A stretch of DNA of 64,000 bases, from positions 227,170-291,169 of the forward strand of contig NZ_JOBF01000012.1 of NCBI RefSeq assembly GCF_000718635.1, written 5' to 3'. Numbering within the stretch: the first letter of the stretch is position 1; each line of letters opens with the position of its first letter. Positions 8,453-16,401 of this stretch are shown piece by piece. Below the pieces are notes generated by a model. The model did not search any database. It saw nothing but the letters and a program-made list of their open reading frames with translations, and was not told the DNA's origin. The DNA is from Streptomyces varsoviensis (GTDB taxonomy: Bacteria; Actinomycetota; Actinomycetes; Streptomycetales; Streptomycetaceae). The position numbers and the translations under genes were made by a program.

Positions 8453-9530
8453 CCTCGGCGGCCGGGCCGGCCGCAGCCGGACCGAGCCCGAGTTCGGCGT
8501 CGCCGAGCGGCGCGAAGAACCGGGCCACGTCGTCGTCGGTCACCGCCTGGAGCGTCGCCGGCGACCAGCGCGGCCGCCGGTCCTTGTCGATCACCTGGGC
8601 GCGGATGCCCTCCACGAGGTCGGGCAGGGCGAACGCCGCGCACGAGACGCGGAACTCCTGGTCGAGTACGGGCCGCAGCGCGCCGAGGGAACGGGCGGAG
8701 CGCAGCGCGCGCAGGGTCACCTTCAGGGCCGTCGGCGACTTCCCCATGATCTGCTCGGCGGCCTCCTTGGCCGCCGCGATCCCGGTGTCCGAGAGCCGCT
8801 CGACGATCTCCTCGACCGTGCCGGACGCGTAGCAGGGGTCGATCCACTCCCGCCACTCCTCGAACACGCCCGGCGGCGCGGGGCGCGCCTCCGCCCGTAC
8901 GGCGGCGTCCGCGTCCGTGGTGGCCAGGGCCGCCACGAGCGCTCCCAGCCGGTCGGACGGGACGAAATGGTCGGCGAAACCGCACAGCAGCGCGTCGGCC
9001 GCGCCCATGGAGGAAGAGGTCAGGGCGAGATGGGTGCCCAGCTCGCCGGGGGCCTGGGCGAGGAGATGGGTGCCGCCCACGTCGGGGACGAAGCCGATGG
9101 CGGTCTCCGGCATGGCGACCCGCGACCGCTCCGTGACGACCCGGACGCCGCCGTGCGCGGAGACCCCGACCCCGCCGCCCATGACGATGCCGTCCATGAT
9201 CGCCACATACGGCTTGGGGTACTCGGCGATACGGGCGTTGAGCAGGCACTCGTCGCGCCAGAAGCCGGCCGAGGCGTCGCCGCCCGCGGTGGTGGCGTCC
9301 GCGTGGATGGAGCGGATGTCGCCGCCCGCGCACAGGCCGCGCTCACCGGCCCCGGTGATGACCACGGTGGCCACGTCGTCGTCGAGCTCCCACGCGCGGA
9401 GCGCGGCGTCGATGCGCCGGACCATGGAGTGGGTGAGGGCGTTCAGCGCCCGGGGGCGGTTGAGGACGATCCGGCCCGCCCGGCCGTCCTTGCGGAAGAG
9501 GACCTCGTCGTCGGGGGGAGGGGTGGTCAT
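8400..9530 (-). CDS. Enoyl-CoA hydratase/isomerase family, 3-hydroxyisobutyryl-CoA hydrolase type
   Basis: This 376-residue crotonase-fold protein has LNRPRALNALTHSMV at residues ~20-34, the oxyanion segment GERGLCAGGDIRSIH (~58-72) and MGGGVGVSAHGG (~109-120). The length and the C-terminal half (DKDRRPRWSPATLQAV) are typical of 3-hydroxyisobutyryl-CoA hydrolases of valine catabolism rather than short enoyl-CoA hydratases. The ATG at 9530 was chosen because the protein aligns from MTTPPPDDEV; upstream in-frame codons are low-complexity. The last ~18 codons are read from DNA that also encodes the tail of the convergent GH114 gene. A near-perfect palindrome lies ~130 bases upstream and may control it. 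Confidence 0.8.
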   Translation of the reverse strand: MTTPPPDDEVLFRKDGRAGRIVLNRPRALNALTHSMVRRIDAALRAWELDDDVATVVITGAGERGLCAGGDIRSIHADATTAGGDASAGFWRDECLLNARIAEYPKPYVAIMDGIVMGGGVGVSAHGGVRVVTERSRVAMPETAIGFVPDVGGTHLLAQAPGELGTHLALTSSSMGAADALLCGFADHFVPSDRLGALVAALATTDADAAVRAEARPAPPGVFEEWREWIDPCYASGTVEEIVERLSDTGIAAAKEAAEQIMGKSPTALKVTLRALRSARSLGALRPVLDQEFRVSCAAFALPDLVEGIRAQVIDKDRRPRWSPATLQAVTDDDVARFFAPLGDAELGLGPAAAGPAAEVSRGGARRPASGASASS

Positions 9531-9660
9531 GTGGCGGAACCTGTTCTCGTCAAAGGGGGGTATGGCCGGGGGCGGGGCGTGCCGCCACGCGGCGACTTGC
9601 GGGTGGAAGCGGCGGGCGCGACGCGTCGGGGCGGGGGACGCGAGCCTGCCCACGAACATA

Positions 9661-9678
9661 TAGTTGGACGTCCTACTA
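9661..9678. promoter_or_regulatory. 18-bp near-perfect palindrome, candidate operator
   Basis: TAGTTGGACGTCCTACTA is an inverted repeat with 9-bp arms and one mismatched pair. It lies 131 bases upstream of the 3-hydroxyisobutyryl-CoA hydrolase start and overlaps the stop codon of the histidine-phosphatase-like gene. The symmetry suggests a dimeric repressor site for the hydrolase gene. The cognate regulator is not in the window. Confidence 0.5.
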
Positions 9679-10269
9679 AGTCCAGGGTTCCGGGGGCCCG
9701 GCCCCGAGCGGCCGGCCGCAGCGCAGATTCCACCGCCCCGCGCCGCCGGTCAGCTCCGTCAGCGTCAGCGGCGGCACGTCGAGCCGCCAGAAGACCTGCG
9801 GGGGGAGGCCGACCGCGTACACGACCGCCGCCCGTACGGCCGCGGGCTCCGCGACGGCGAGCAGTCGGCCCTCCGCGCAGCTCGCCAGCCAGCCCCCGAC
9901 CCGCGCGACCAGCGCGGCAACGGACTCGCCGCCGTGCGGCGCGGCTTCGGGGTCCGCCAGCCACTCGGCCACCGCCGCGGGCTCGGCCCCGGCCACCTCC
10001 GCCAGCGACCGGCCCCGCCAGCGGCCCGCGTCCAGGTCACCGAGGGCGGGAACCGCGTCCGCCGCCGCCAGCCCCAGCGCCTGTGCCGTCTCCCGGCACC
10101 GCCGGGACTCCGCGCGCGCCTGGCGGTCGGAGCGCGGCAGCCCGCCCGCCACGGCGCGCGCCTGCCGCGACCCCGCGCCGTCCAGCGGAGCGTCGTCGCC
10201 GAACCGCGCCTCCCGCAGCTCCGCGCCGACCGCCGGCGTCACCAGCAGCACCCGTACTCGCCCCGTCAT
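9676..10269 (-). CDS. Histidine-phosphatase-superfamily-like protein, catalytic motif degenerate
   Basis: This 197-residue protein shows the superfamily layout: a first strand (RVRVLLVTP), an AESRRCRETAQAL helix (usual SPLxRAxQTA), the LGDLDAGRWRGRSLAEV segment and a central HGGES. The usual RHG catalytic triplet after the first strand is absent; the sequence there is TPAVGAEL. Activity as a phosphatase is therefore doubtful. It is divergent from cbtB-cbtA, with the cobalamin riboswitch between them, so a link to B12 metabolism (a CobC-like descendant) is possible by context. The start at 10269 follows a G-rich tract (GGGGGCACG). Confidence 0.7.
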   Translation of the reverse strand: MTGRVRVLLVTPAVGAELREARFGDDAPLDGAGSRQARAVAGGLPRSDRQARAESRRCRETAQALGLAAADAVPALGDLDAGRWRGRSLAEVAGAEPAAVAEWLADPEAAPHGGESVAALVARVGGWLASCAEGRLLAVAEPAAVRAAVVYAVGLPPQVFWRLDVPPLTLTELTGGAGRWNLRCGRPLGAGPPEPWT

Positions 10270-10434
10270 CGTGCCCCCATTCCTCCGCGTGCCGTCGGCT
10301 GTGCGCCGGAGCGTTCGACTTGCGGCCCCCAGGAGATCACGGCCGTCGCGGCGGCCGACGCCGGGGCGTACGGCATCCGGACCGCCGCGCACCGTGGCGG
10401 CGCGGATCACGGCGCGGTACGGTCGCGTGGACAT

Positions 10435-10547
10435 GACGACGGTGTGACGGAAGTCCGGTGAGAATCCGGCACGGTCGCGCCACTGTGAACCAGGCCGACG
10501 CCCCGACTCCGGGCGGCGGCAGGGAAGTCAGACCCCGCACCGTCGTC
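10435..10547 (+). ncRNA. Cobalamin riboswitch
   Basis: The region contains the B12-box elements in order: GAAGTCCGGTGAGAATCCGG (10450-10469), CGCGCCACTGTG (10476-10487) and GGGAAGTCAGACC (10522-10534). GACGACGGTG (10435-10444) pairs exactly with CACCGTCGTC (10538-10547) to close the P1 stem. It precedes cbtB, with a GGAGG site just before the start codon. It should repress cbtB-cbtA when adenosylcobalamin is plentiful. The 165 bases between it and the divergent histidine-phosphatase-like gene hold no gene. Confidence 0.93.
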
Positions 10548-10592
10548 CACGGCACCAACGACCGGGACGCGTGTTCCCCAGGAGGTTCTGCC

Positions 10593-10817
10593 ATGGCACA
10601 CCCCGCCGCCCCTGCCCCGAAGGCCCCAGCGGCACCGGCGATCACCCCCATCTCCCTGAAGAAGATCGCCCCTTGGGCCGTCTTCTTCGGCGTCCTGATG
10701 CTGGTGCTCCTCTACTTCGTCGGCGCCGAGCAGGGCGCCACCTCGCTCATCTCCGGCGCCGACGTGCACGAGTGGGTGCACGACGGCCGCCATCTCCTCG
10801 GCTTCCCCTGCCACTGA
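10593..10817 (+). CDS. cbtB: CbtB, cobalt transporter small subunit
   Basis: This 74-residue protein has a single membrane segment (residues ~28-47, WAVFFGVLMLVLLYFVGAEQ) and a His-rich C-terminus (HEWVHDGRHLLGFPCH) that matches the CbtB family metal-binding tail. The start has a strong GGAGG site. It lies 45 bases before cbtA and directly after a cobalamin riboswitch, the canonical arrangement for the CbtAB cobalt uptake system. The protein acts in the cytoplasmic membrane with CbtA. Confidence 0.93.
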   Translation: MAHPAAPAPKAPAAPAITPISLKKIAPWAVFFGVLMLVLLYFVGAEQGATSLISGADVHEWVHDGRHLLGFPCH

Positions 10818-10862
10818 CACCCGCCACCGCGCACCGACACCCGGAACAAGGGGAACGCACTC

Positions 10863-11627
10863 GTGAACTCCATATCCGTACGGGCCCTGCTCGTACGCGG
10901 CATGCTCGCCGGCCTCGCCGCCGGCGTACCCGCCCTCCTCGTCGCCTACCTGCTCGGCGAGTCGAAGGTCGACTCCGCCATCGCGTACGAGGACGGGCAC
11001 AGCCATGACCACGGCGTCGAACTGGTCAGCCGCACCCTCCAGGCCACGGGCGGGCTCGCCACCGGCGTCCTGATCTACGGCGTCGCGCTCGGCGGCATCG
11101 CGGCCCTCGCCTTCTGCGTCGCTCTGGGGCGGGTCGGCGGGTTCGGCCCGCGGGCCACCGCCGTCCTGATCTCCCTCGGCGCGCTGCTGACCGTCTATGT
11201 CGTGCCGTTCCTGAAGTACCCGGCCAACCCGCCGGCCGTCGGCGACCCCGACACCATCGGCAAGCGCACCACGCTCTACTTCCTGATGATCGCGCTCAGC
11301 GTCCTGCTCGCCGTCGGCGCCCTCATCCTGGGCCGCCGGCTCGCCCCCAGGCTCGGCAACTGGTACGCGACCGTCACGGCCGGGGCCGCCTTCGCCGTCG
11401 TCATCGGCGTCGCCTACGCCGTCCTGCCCGCGATCGACGAGGTGCCCGAAGGCTTCCCGGCCACGCTGCTCTGGCAGTTCCGGCTCACCGCCCTGACCAT
11501 CCAACTCGTCCTGTGGACCGGCTTCGGCCTGCTCTACGGCCACCTCGCCGAACGGCTCCTCGTCCCCAAGGCGGCGTCCGGGCAGCAGCCCGACCCCGCC
11601 GCCAGGACGGCCGCCACCGCCCGCTGA
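10863..11627 (+). CDS. cbtA: CbtA, cobalt transporter membrane subunit
   Basis: This 254-residue protein has about five to six hydrophobic segments and a conserved HSHDHG cluster at residues ~54-59, typical of CbtA, which with CbtB imports Co2+ for cobalamin synthesis. The GTG start follows AAGGGGAACG. It is co-transcribed with cbtB under the upstream B12 riboswitch. A GC-rich inverted repeat follows the stop. Confidence 0.92.
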   Translation: MNSISVRALLVRGMLAGLAAGVPALLVAYLLGESKVDSAIAYEDGHSHDHGVELVSRTLQATGGLATGVLIYGVALGGIAALAFCVALGRVGGFGPRATAVLISLGALLTVYVVPFLKYPANPPAVGDPDTIGKRTTLYFLMIALSVLLAVGALILGRRLAPRLGNWYATVTAGAAFAVVIGVAYAVLPAIDEVPEGFPATLLWQFRLTALTIQLVLWTGFGLLYGHLAERLLVPKAASGQQPDPAARTAATAR

Positions 11628-11635
11628 CCCAGTAC

Positions 11636-11668
11636 GGGCCCGGCCCCGCCCCGCGCGGAGCCGGGCCC
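11636..11668 (+). terminator. Stem-loop terminator after cbtBA
   Basis: GGGCCCGGC (11636-11644) and GCCGGGCCC (11660-11668) pair perfectly around a 15-base loop, starting 9 bases after the cbtA stop. There is no U-tract, as is common for Streptomyces terminators. Confidence 0.5.
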
Positions 11669-11799
11669 GCGCACGGCATACGGCGCACGGGCGCTGCCCC
11701 CGCGCGGACTCCCTGCCCATTCCCACGTACTCCCCACGCACTCCCATGCCGGTGATCTTCCCGATAACGTGACCGGAGCGGCGAACTGGGGAGGAAACC

Positions 11800-14220
11800 G
11801 TGGATCCGTTCACCACGACGGCGGTGCTGTCGGCGCTCAACACGGTGGGGCAGGGGGCCATGTCGGGGGCCGCCGGCGAGCTGGGCAGACGCACCTCGGA
11901 AGGGCTGGCCGGGCTCGTACGGCGGCTGTGGCACCGAGGCGACGACGGCGTCACACGGTTCGCGGCCCCCGCCGACGACGATGAACGGCGGCGGCTGGCC
12001 GCCCTGCTCATCGAAGAGGCCCGCCGCGAACCCGGGTTCGCCGACGACCTCGCGGCGTGGCTGCGCACGGCCCGCTGGCTGGAACCCGCCGCCCCCGCCG
12101 CCGTGGCCCGGCCGCGACTGCTCCCGCCCGGAACGGCCGTGTTCACCAACCGCGACCACGTCCTCGCCGACATCACCGCGCTGCTCGACGGCCCGGACGG
12201 CGGCGGGAACACGGGCGACGGAGGCACGGGCGACGGGGAAACGGGCCCGCGCGTCGTCGTCCTGGTCGGGCCGGGGGGCATCGGCAAGACCGCGACCGCC
12301 ATCCACTGCGCCCGCGCGCTGGCGGGCCGCTTCCCCGACGGACAGCTCCACACCAATCTCCAAGGGGAGTCGGCGCGGACCGCCGTCGCCCCATCCACCG
12401 CGCTCGTACGGTTCCTCGCCGCCCTCGGCGTGCCGCCCGACCGGACGCCGGCCGACGAACAGGGCCAGGCCGACCTCTACCGCGATTGCACGGCCGGCCG
12501 CCGCATGGTCGTCGTGCTCGACAACGCCCACTCGGCCGCGCAGCTCACGCCCCTCCTCACCGCCGCCCCCGACTCCCTCGTCCTCGTCACCAGCCGCCAC
12601 CGACTGCCCGAGCTCGTACGCGACTACGGCGCCCGCGTCATCCGCCTCGACCCGCTGACCGCCGCGGACTCCGTGACCCTGCTGACGCGCATCGTCGGCG
12701 CCGACCGCGTCGCGCCGCACCGCCCGCACGCCGAGGCGGTCGCGGCCCGGTGCGGCGGGCTGCCGCTCGCGCTCTGCGAGACCGGGGCGCGGGTCGCGGT
12801 GCGCGACCACCTCAACTGGCAGGTTTTGGAGCGGGAGTTCGCCCGCCGAGACGCCGCATCCGGACCTGGAGGCCCGACAGCCATGGGCGACGCAGCCGAC
12901 CGTGCCGACGACGACCCCGCCCACCGCGCCACCGACCTCTCCTACCGCGACCTCCCCGCCCCGGCCGCCCGCCTCTACCGGCTGCTCGGCCTCCGCCCCT
13001 GGCCCGGCATCCCCGTCGGAGCCGCCGCCGCGGCCGCCGGCGTCCGCGAGGACGAGGCGCGCCGCCTCCTCGAAGACCTCGCCGACGTCCACCTGCTGGA
13101 AGAGGTCGGCGAGGAGCGCTACCGCCTCCACGACGTCGTACGGCGCCACGCCGAGCGGCGCGCCCACGAGGAGGACGGCCGCAGGGGAACGGCGGACGCC
13201 GTGCGTCGCATGGCCCTGTGGTACCTGCGCTTCGCCGTGGCCGCCGACGCCCGCGTCATCCCCGGCCGCTGGCACCTCGGCCCCGCCTACGGACAGTTGG
13301 GGGCGGACGACGGCATCGGCTTCGACTCCGCCCGTACGGCCCTCGCCGCGCTCCGGCGCGAGCACGACAACCTCGCCGAGGCCGTGCGCGCCGCCGAGGA
13401 GTACGGATTCGACGACCTCGTATGGCAGTTGTGCGAAGCGACCTGGTCGCTGCACCTGCGGCTGGGCCTGCACGAGCAGTGGGTCTCGACCCACCGCAGG
13501 GGCGTACGGGCCGCCGCGCGCCGCGCCGAGGAGTTCGGCGACCCGCGGGCGGAGGGCCGGATGCGCACCCAACTGGCCTTCGCCTACATGGGACGCGGCC
13601 AATTGCCGGACGCGGCGAGGGAACTGGCCGACGCGGCGGCGGCGGACGAGCGGGCCGGCCACCGCCGCGGACAGGCCACCGCCGTGGAATCGCTCGGCCT
13701 GGTGCGGCTGAGGCAGTGGCGGTACGAGGACGCCGAGGAGTGCTTCCGGCAGGCGAAGGACATCCTGCGGGCCATCGAGCCGGGCGAGGACGGCGAACAG
13801 GACGTACCGCGCGGACTGGCGCTCCTGGAGCACCACATCGGCCGCGCCCTGCGCGGCCAGGGCCGGCACGCCGACGCCGTACTCCAACTCCGCTACGCCC
13901 TGACCCAGTTCCACGATCTTCCCCAGCGCGACCGCTACAACGAGGCCCGCGTGCGCATGAGCCTCGGCGAGACCCTGCTCGGCGCCGGCGAGCCGGCCGC
14001 CGCCCGGACACCCCTGGACGAGGCCCTGGCGGTACTGGACTCGGAAGGCGCAGCCCTCCAGCAGGCGGACGCCGCCGAACTGCGCGCCGCCTGCGCCAGA
14101 GCGCTGTCGGACAGGGCGGACGAGGCCCGCCATCTGCGGGTGGCGCGCGGTTTGTACGAGGCGTTGGGGGACGGCGCCGCGGTGGCGCGGCTGGACGCGC
14201 GGCTGGGGGAGTCGGGCTGA
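11800..14220 (+). CDS. NB-ARC/TPR STAND-family protein (AfsR-like, lacking a SARP DNA-binding domain)
   Basis: This 806-residue protein has an N-terminal helical region (~1-105) and an NB-ARC NTPase domain (~115-420) with P-loop VGPGGIGKTA (~150), Walker B MVVVLDNAHS (~236) and the sensor segment LVTSRHRLPEL. A winged-helix-like segment (ARRLLEDLADVHLLEE, ~420) and tetratricopeptide repeats (~520-790) follow. The architecture matches AfsR-type signal-transduction ATPases, but no SARP or LuxR DNA-binding domain is present. It may work by protein-protein contact or as a STAND defence/signalling ATPase. The GTG start follows GGAGGAAACC. It appears monocistronic; only 24 bases separate it from the convergent downstream gene. 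Confidence 0.8.
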   Translation: MDPFTTTAVLSALNTVGQGAMSGAAGELGRRTSEGLAGLVRRLWHRGDDGVTRFAAPADDDERRRLAALLIEEARREPGFADDLAAWLRTARWLEPAAPAAVARPRLLPPGTAVFTNRDHVLADITALLDGPDGGGNTGDGGTGDGETGPRVVVLVGPGGIGKTATAIHCARALAGRFPDGQLHTNLQGESARTAVAPSTALVRFLAALGVPPDRTPADEQGQADLYRDCTAGRRMVVVLDNAHSAAQLTPLLTAAPDSLVLVTSRHRLPELVRDYGARVIRLDPLTAADSVTLLTRIVGADRVAPHRPHAEAVAARCGGLPLALCETGARVAVRDHLNWQVLEREFARRDAASGPGGPTAMGDAADRADDDPAHRATDLSYRDLPAPAARLYRLLGLRPWPGIPVGAAAAAAGVREDEARRLLEDLADVHLLEEVGEERYRLHDVVRRHAERRAHEEDGRRGTADAVRRMALWYLRFAVAADARVIPGRWHLGPAYGQLGADDGIGFDSARTALAALRREHDNLAEAVRAAEEYGFDDLVWQLCEATWSLHLRLGLHEQWVSTHRRGVRAAARRAEEFGDPRAEGRMRTQLAFAYMGRGQLPDAARELADAAAADERAGHRRGQATAVESLGLVRLRQWRYEDAEECFRQAKDILRAIEPGEDGEQDVPRGLALLEHHIGRALRGQGRHADAVLQLRYALTQFHDLPQRDRYNEARVRMSLGETLLGAGEPAAARTPLDEALAVLDSEGAALQQADAAELRAACARALSDRADEARHLRVARGLYEALGDGAAVARLDARLGESG

Positions 14221-14244
14221 GGGCGGGGCCGCTCGGCCGGGCGG

Positions 14245-16146
14245 CTACTCGGGGTGTGCGGCGGCGGCACGCTCGACGGTGACGCGGCGGCGCGAGGCGC
14301 CCGTCACCACGACGATGCCCGCCGCCGTCGCCTCGTCCAGGGACTTGCCGCCCGAGAGCCAGGCGTGCAGGGCGGACGCGTAGGCGGCCGGGTCCGTCAG
14401 GTCCGGGCGGCCCAGGGGGTCGGGCGCGCCGGTCAGGTGAACCACGTCGCCGGCGCGGGTGCGCGCGGTCAAGCGGCCCGCGCCGGTCACGTACGCGGCG
14501 AGCGCGCAGTGCGGATGACGGGCGAGGACGTCCGCCGCCCAGGCGGCCGGCGGGCCCAGGCGCGGGTCGTCGCGCGGCCCGTACCGCACGATGACATCGG
14601 CGATCCGCAGGCGGTCGGTGTCCAGGGTGTCCTCGTGCACGACGGTGTGCGCCGCGTCCGCCTCCGTCTCCGGGCCCGACGGTACGGGCTCGCGCGCCGG
14701 GTCGGCGTAGCGGGCGACCGCGATCTCCGGCGGACCGGCGCCGAGCAGCCGGGTCAGCACCCGCAGCGGCGCGGTGCGCTCGGCCGGTTCGTACGGCGGG
14801 AGCGGCAGCCGGTCGAGGAGCGCGGGCGCGGCGGGTTCGGGGATGCCGATGAGGCGGTAGAAGGCCCGGCGGAGCAGCGCGGCCGAACGGCCCGGGTCCG
14901 AGGTGGTCTGTTCAGCCAACTCCGAGTAGCGGGCCGCGTCATGACGGACCATCACACGATCGAGCTGAGCGCGCAGGCTGTCGTGGGGGCGGAGCCGGGG
15001 CGCGGTGCGGCCGAGGGCGGCGACGGGGGAGTCCGGGTCGAGGTCGGCGTCGGCGAAGGCGCCCAGCAGGACGGGCGTGCCGAGGGCGGCGGCGTAGAAG
15101 GTCACCGATCCGTGGTCGCCGAGCACGCAGTCGGCGGCGAGCAGGGCCTGGCGCCAGCCGTCGAGCGGGGATATGAGGGTGAGCCCGGCCCGCCGCGCCC
15201 CGTCGAGCCAGGCCCGTACCTGCCCGGAGCCGTGGCCGTACCAGATGTTGGGATGCAGGACGGCCGCCGTGCGGTACTCGTCGGCGGGGAGTTCCGACGC
15301 GAGGCGGGGGAGCAGTGAGGGGAGCAGGTCGCCGTCGGGAGCGAGCGAGGGGAGCGGGTCGCCGTCGTCGGGGCCGTCGGGGCCCAGGCCCGTACGGTCC
15401 TCGTCGCCGCCGCTGTCGGTTCCGTGGCCGTCGCCGAAGAGCGCCCGTGGCGACCAGGTGGAGTTGACCAGGATCAGCCGCTGGCCGGGGGCGACGCCGA
15501 GCGCGCGGCGGAAGCGCTCGCGCAGCGGCCGGGCGTCGAGGGCCCGGTCGTAACAAGGGTCGCCCGCGAGCACGGCGGTCGCGGCGGCTTCGGGGCAGGC
15601 GGCGGTCAGGCGCGCGAGCTGTTCGGGGTGGGAGAGGACGGTCGCCGACGCGATGGGGCGGCCGTCATGCAGCAGCCACTCGCGGGAGAGGCCGAAAACG
15701 GGCGGAGGCGACCGGTGTCCGGTGTCCGGTGTCCGGTGTCCGGTGTCCGGTGTCCGGTGTCCGGTGTCCGGTGTCGCCAGCCTCTTATTGTAGCCAATGC
15801 CGTGTGACAGCACGGCCAACTTGCCCTGAAGAAGCTCCAGTTCGCCGCCGTAGCTCGCCGACACCACGAGGTCCACCGGCGTCTCCTTCGCCTGCTCCCA
15901 CGGCAGCACCGGCAGCTCCGCCGCCGCGAGGAGTTCCGGGACCCCGGCGAGGAAGGGCGAGGACCCGGTGCACGTGGCCAGCGCCTGCACCCGCAGGTCG
16001 TCGCGGAACAGCGGCAGCACATCGAGCAGCCGGGTCGCCGACGTCACGTTGTGCACGACGAAGAGCACCCGGCGGGTCCGGCTCCGCGTCACCCACCGCA
16101 CCGCGTCGCCCCCGACCGGAACCCGCAGTCGCAGCCCCTCCGTCAC
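14245..16146 (-). CDS. CDP-glycerol glycerophosphotransferase-like protein interrupted by a 7-bp tandem repeat
   Basis: This ~633-residue protein begins with RVLFVVHNVTSATRLLDVLP and contains AVLHPNIWYGHGSG, ADCVLGDHGSVTFYAAALGTP and LLRRAFYRLIG, which resemble the C-terminal half of CDP-glycerol/teichoic-acid glycerophosphotransferases and related GT-B proteins. The His/Asp of DHGS would belong to the donor site. The GTG at 16146 is the most likely start. Residues ~125-145 are three copies of DTGHRTP, read from nine 7-bp DNA units, so a gain or loss of one unit would shift the frame. A cell-wall polymer function is inferred from the fold resemblance; the protein could be a broader GT-B hypothetical. 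Confidence 0.6.
   Translation of the reverse strand: MTEGLRLRVPVGGDAVRWVTRSRTRRVLFVVHNVTSATRLLDVLPLFRDDLRVQALATCTGSSPFLAGVPELLAAAELPVLPWEQAKETPVDLVVSASYGGELELLQGKLAVLSHGIGYNKRLATPDTGHRTPDTGHRTPDTGHRSPPPVFGLSREWLLHDGRPIASATVLSHPEQLARLTAACPEAAATAVLAGDPCYDRALDARPLRERFRRALGVAPGQRLILVNSTWSPRALFGDGHGTDSGGDEDRTGLGPDGPDDGDPLPSLAPDGDLLPSLLPRLASELPADEYRTAAVLHPNIWYGHGSGQVRAWLDGARRAGLTLISPLDGWRQALLAADCVLGDHGSVTFYAAALGTPVLLGAFADADLDPDSPVAALGRTAPRLRPHDSLRAQLDRVMVRHDAARYSELAEQTTSDPGRSAALLRRAFYRLIGIPEPAAPALLDRLPLPPYEPAERTAPLRVLTRLLGAGPPEIAVARYADPAREPVPSGPETEADAAHTVVHEDTLDTDRLRIADVIVRYGPRDDPRLGPPAAWAADVLARHPHCALAAYVTGAGRLTARTRAGDVVHLTGAPDPLGRPDLTDPAAYASALHAWLSGGKSLDEATAAGIVVVTGASRRRVTVERAAAAHPE
15714..15776. 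repeat. Nine tandem 7-bp units (GGTGTCC) inside a coding region
   Basis: Eight exact GGTGTCC units are followed by GGTGTCG, 63 bases in all. The tract lies inside the glycerophosphotransferase-like gene. Seven is not a multiple of three, so unit-number changes by slippage would switch the frame, as in phase-variable contingency loci. Confidence 0.9.
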
Positions 16147-16172
16147 CCGCCACTCCCGCCGTACGCAATCGC

Positions 16173-16260
16173 CACCGATGCCACTGAACGCCACTGATGC
16201 TTCTGAAGGCCAGTGATGCTTCTGAAGGCCAGTGATGCCGCTGAAGGCCAGTGATGCCTC
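16173..16260. repeat. About 4.6 tandem copies of a 19-bp unit in a divergent intergenic region
   Basis: The consensus is CAGTGATGCTTCTGAAGGC: one diverged unit (16173-16191), three closely matching units (16192-16248) and a partial fourth (16249-16260). The repeats lie just upstream of the reverse gene's start (16146) and 140 bases before the forward SDR gene, so they could act as spaced protein-binding sites. Confidence 0.8.
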
Positions 16261-16401
16261 CGGACGCCTCCGCACCAAGAACGCCGCGCGATGGTACCTC
16301 CCGGCGGCGGGGACGGGCCGCCCGGCCGCCGGGCCGCGTGCGGAAGGGCGGGCCGAACCCCTCCACCCGTACGCCGAGGGCAGCGGCCTAGGCTGGCGCC
16401 C

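Noticed and set aside
11485..14133. 882-codon reverse frame opposite the NB-ARC gene
   Set aside because: The forward strand encodes a clear STAND protein; the reverse reading lacks motifs and a ribosome site.
16173..16260. CRISPR-like array
   Set aside because: Units are contiguous 19-bp repeats with no unique spacers.
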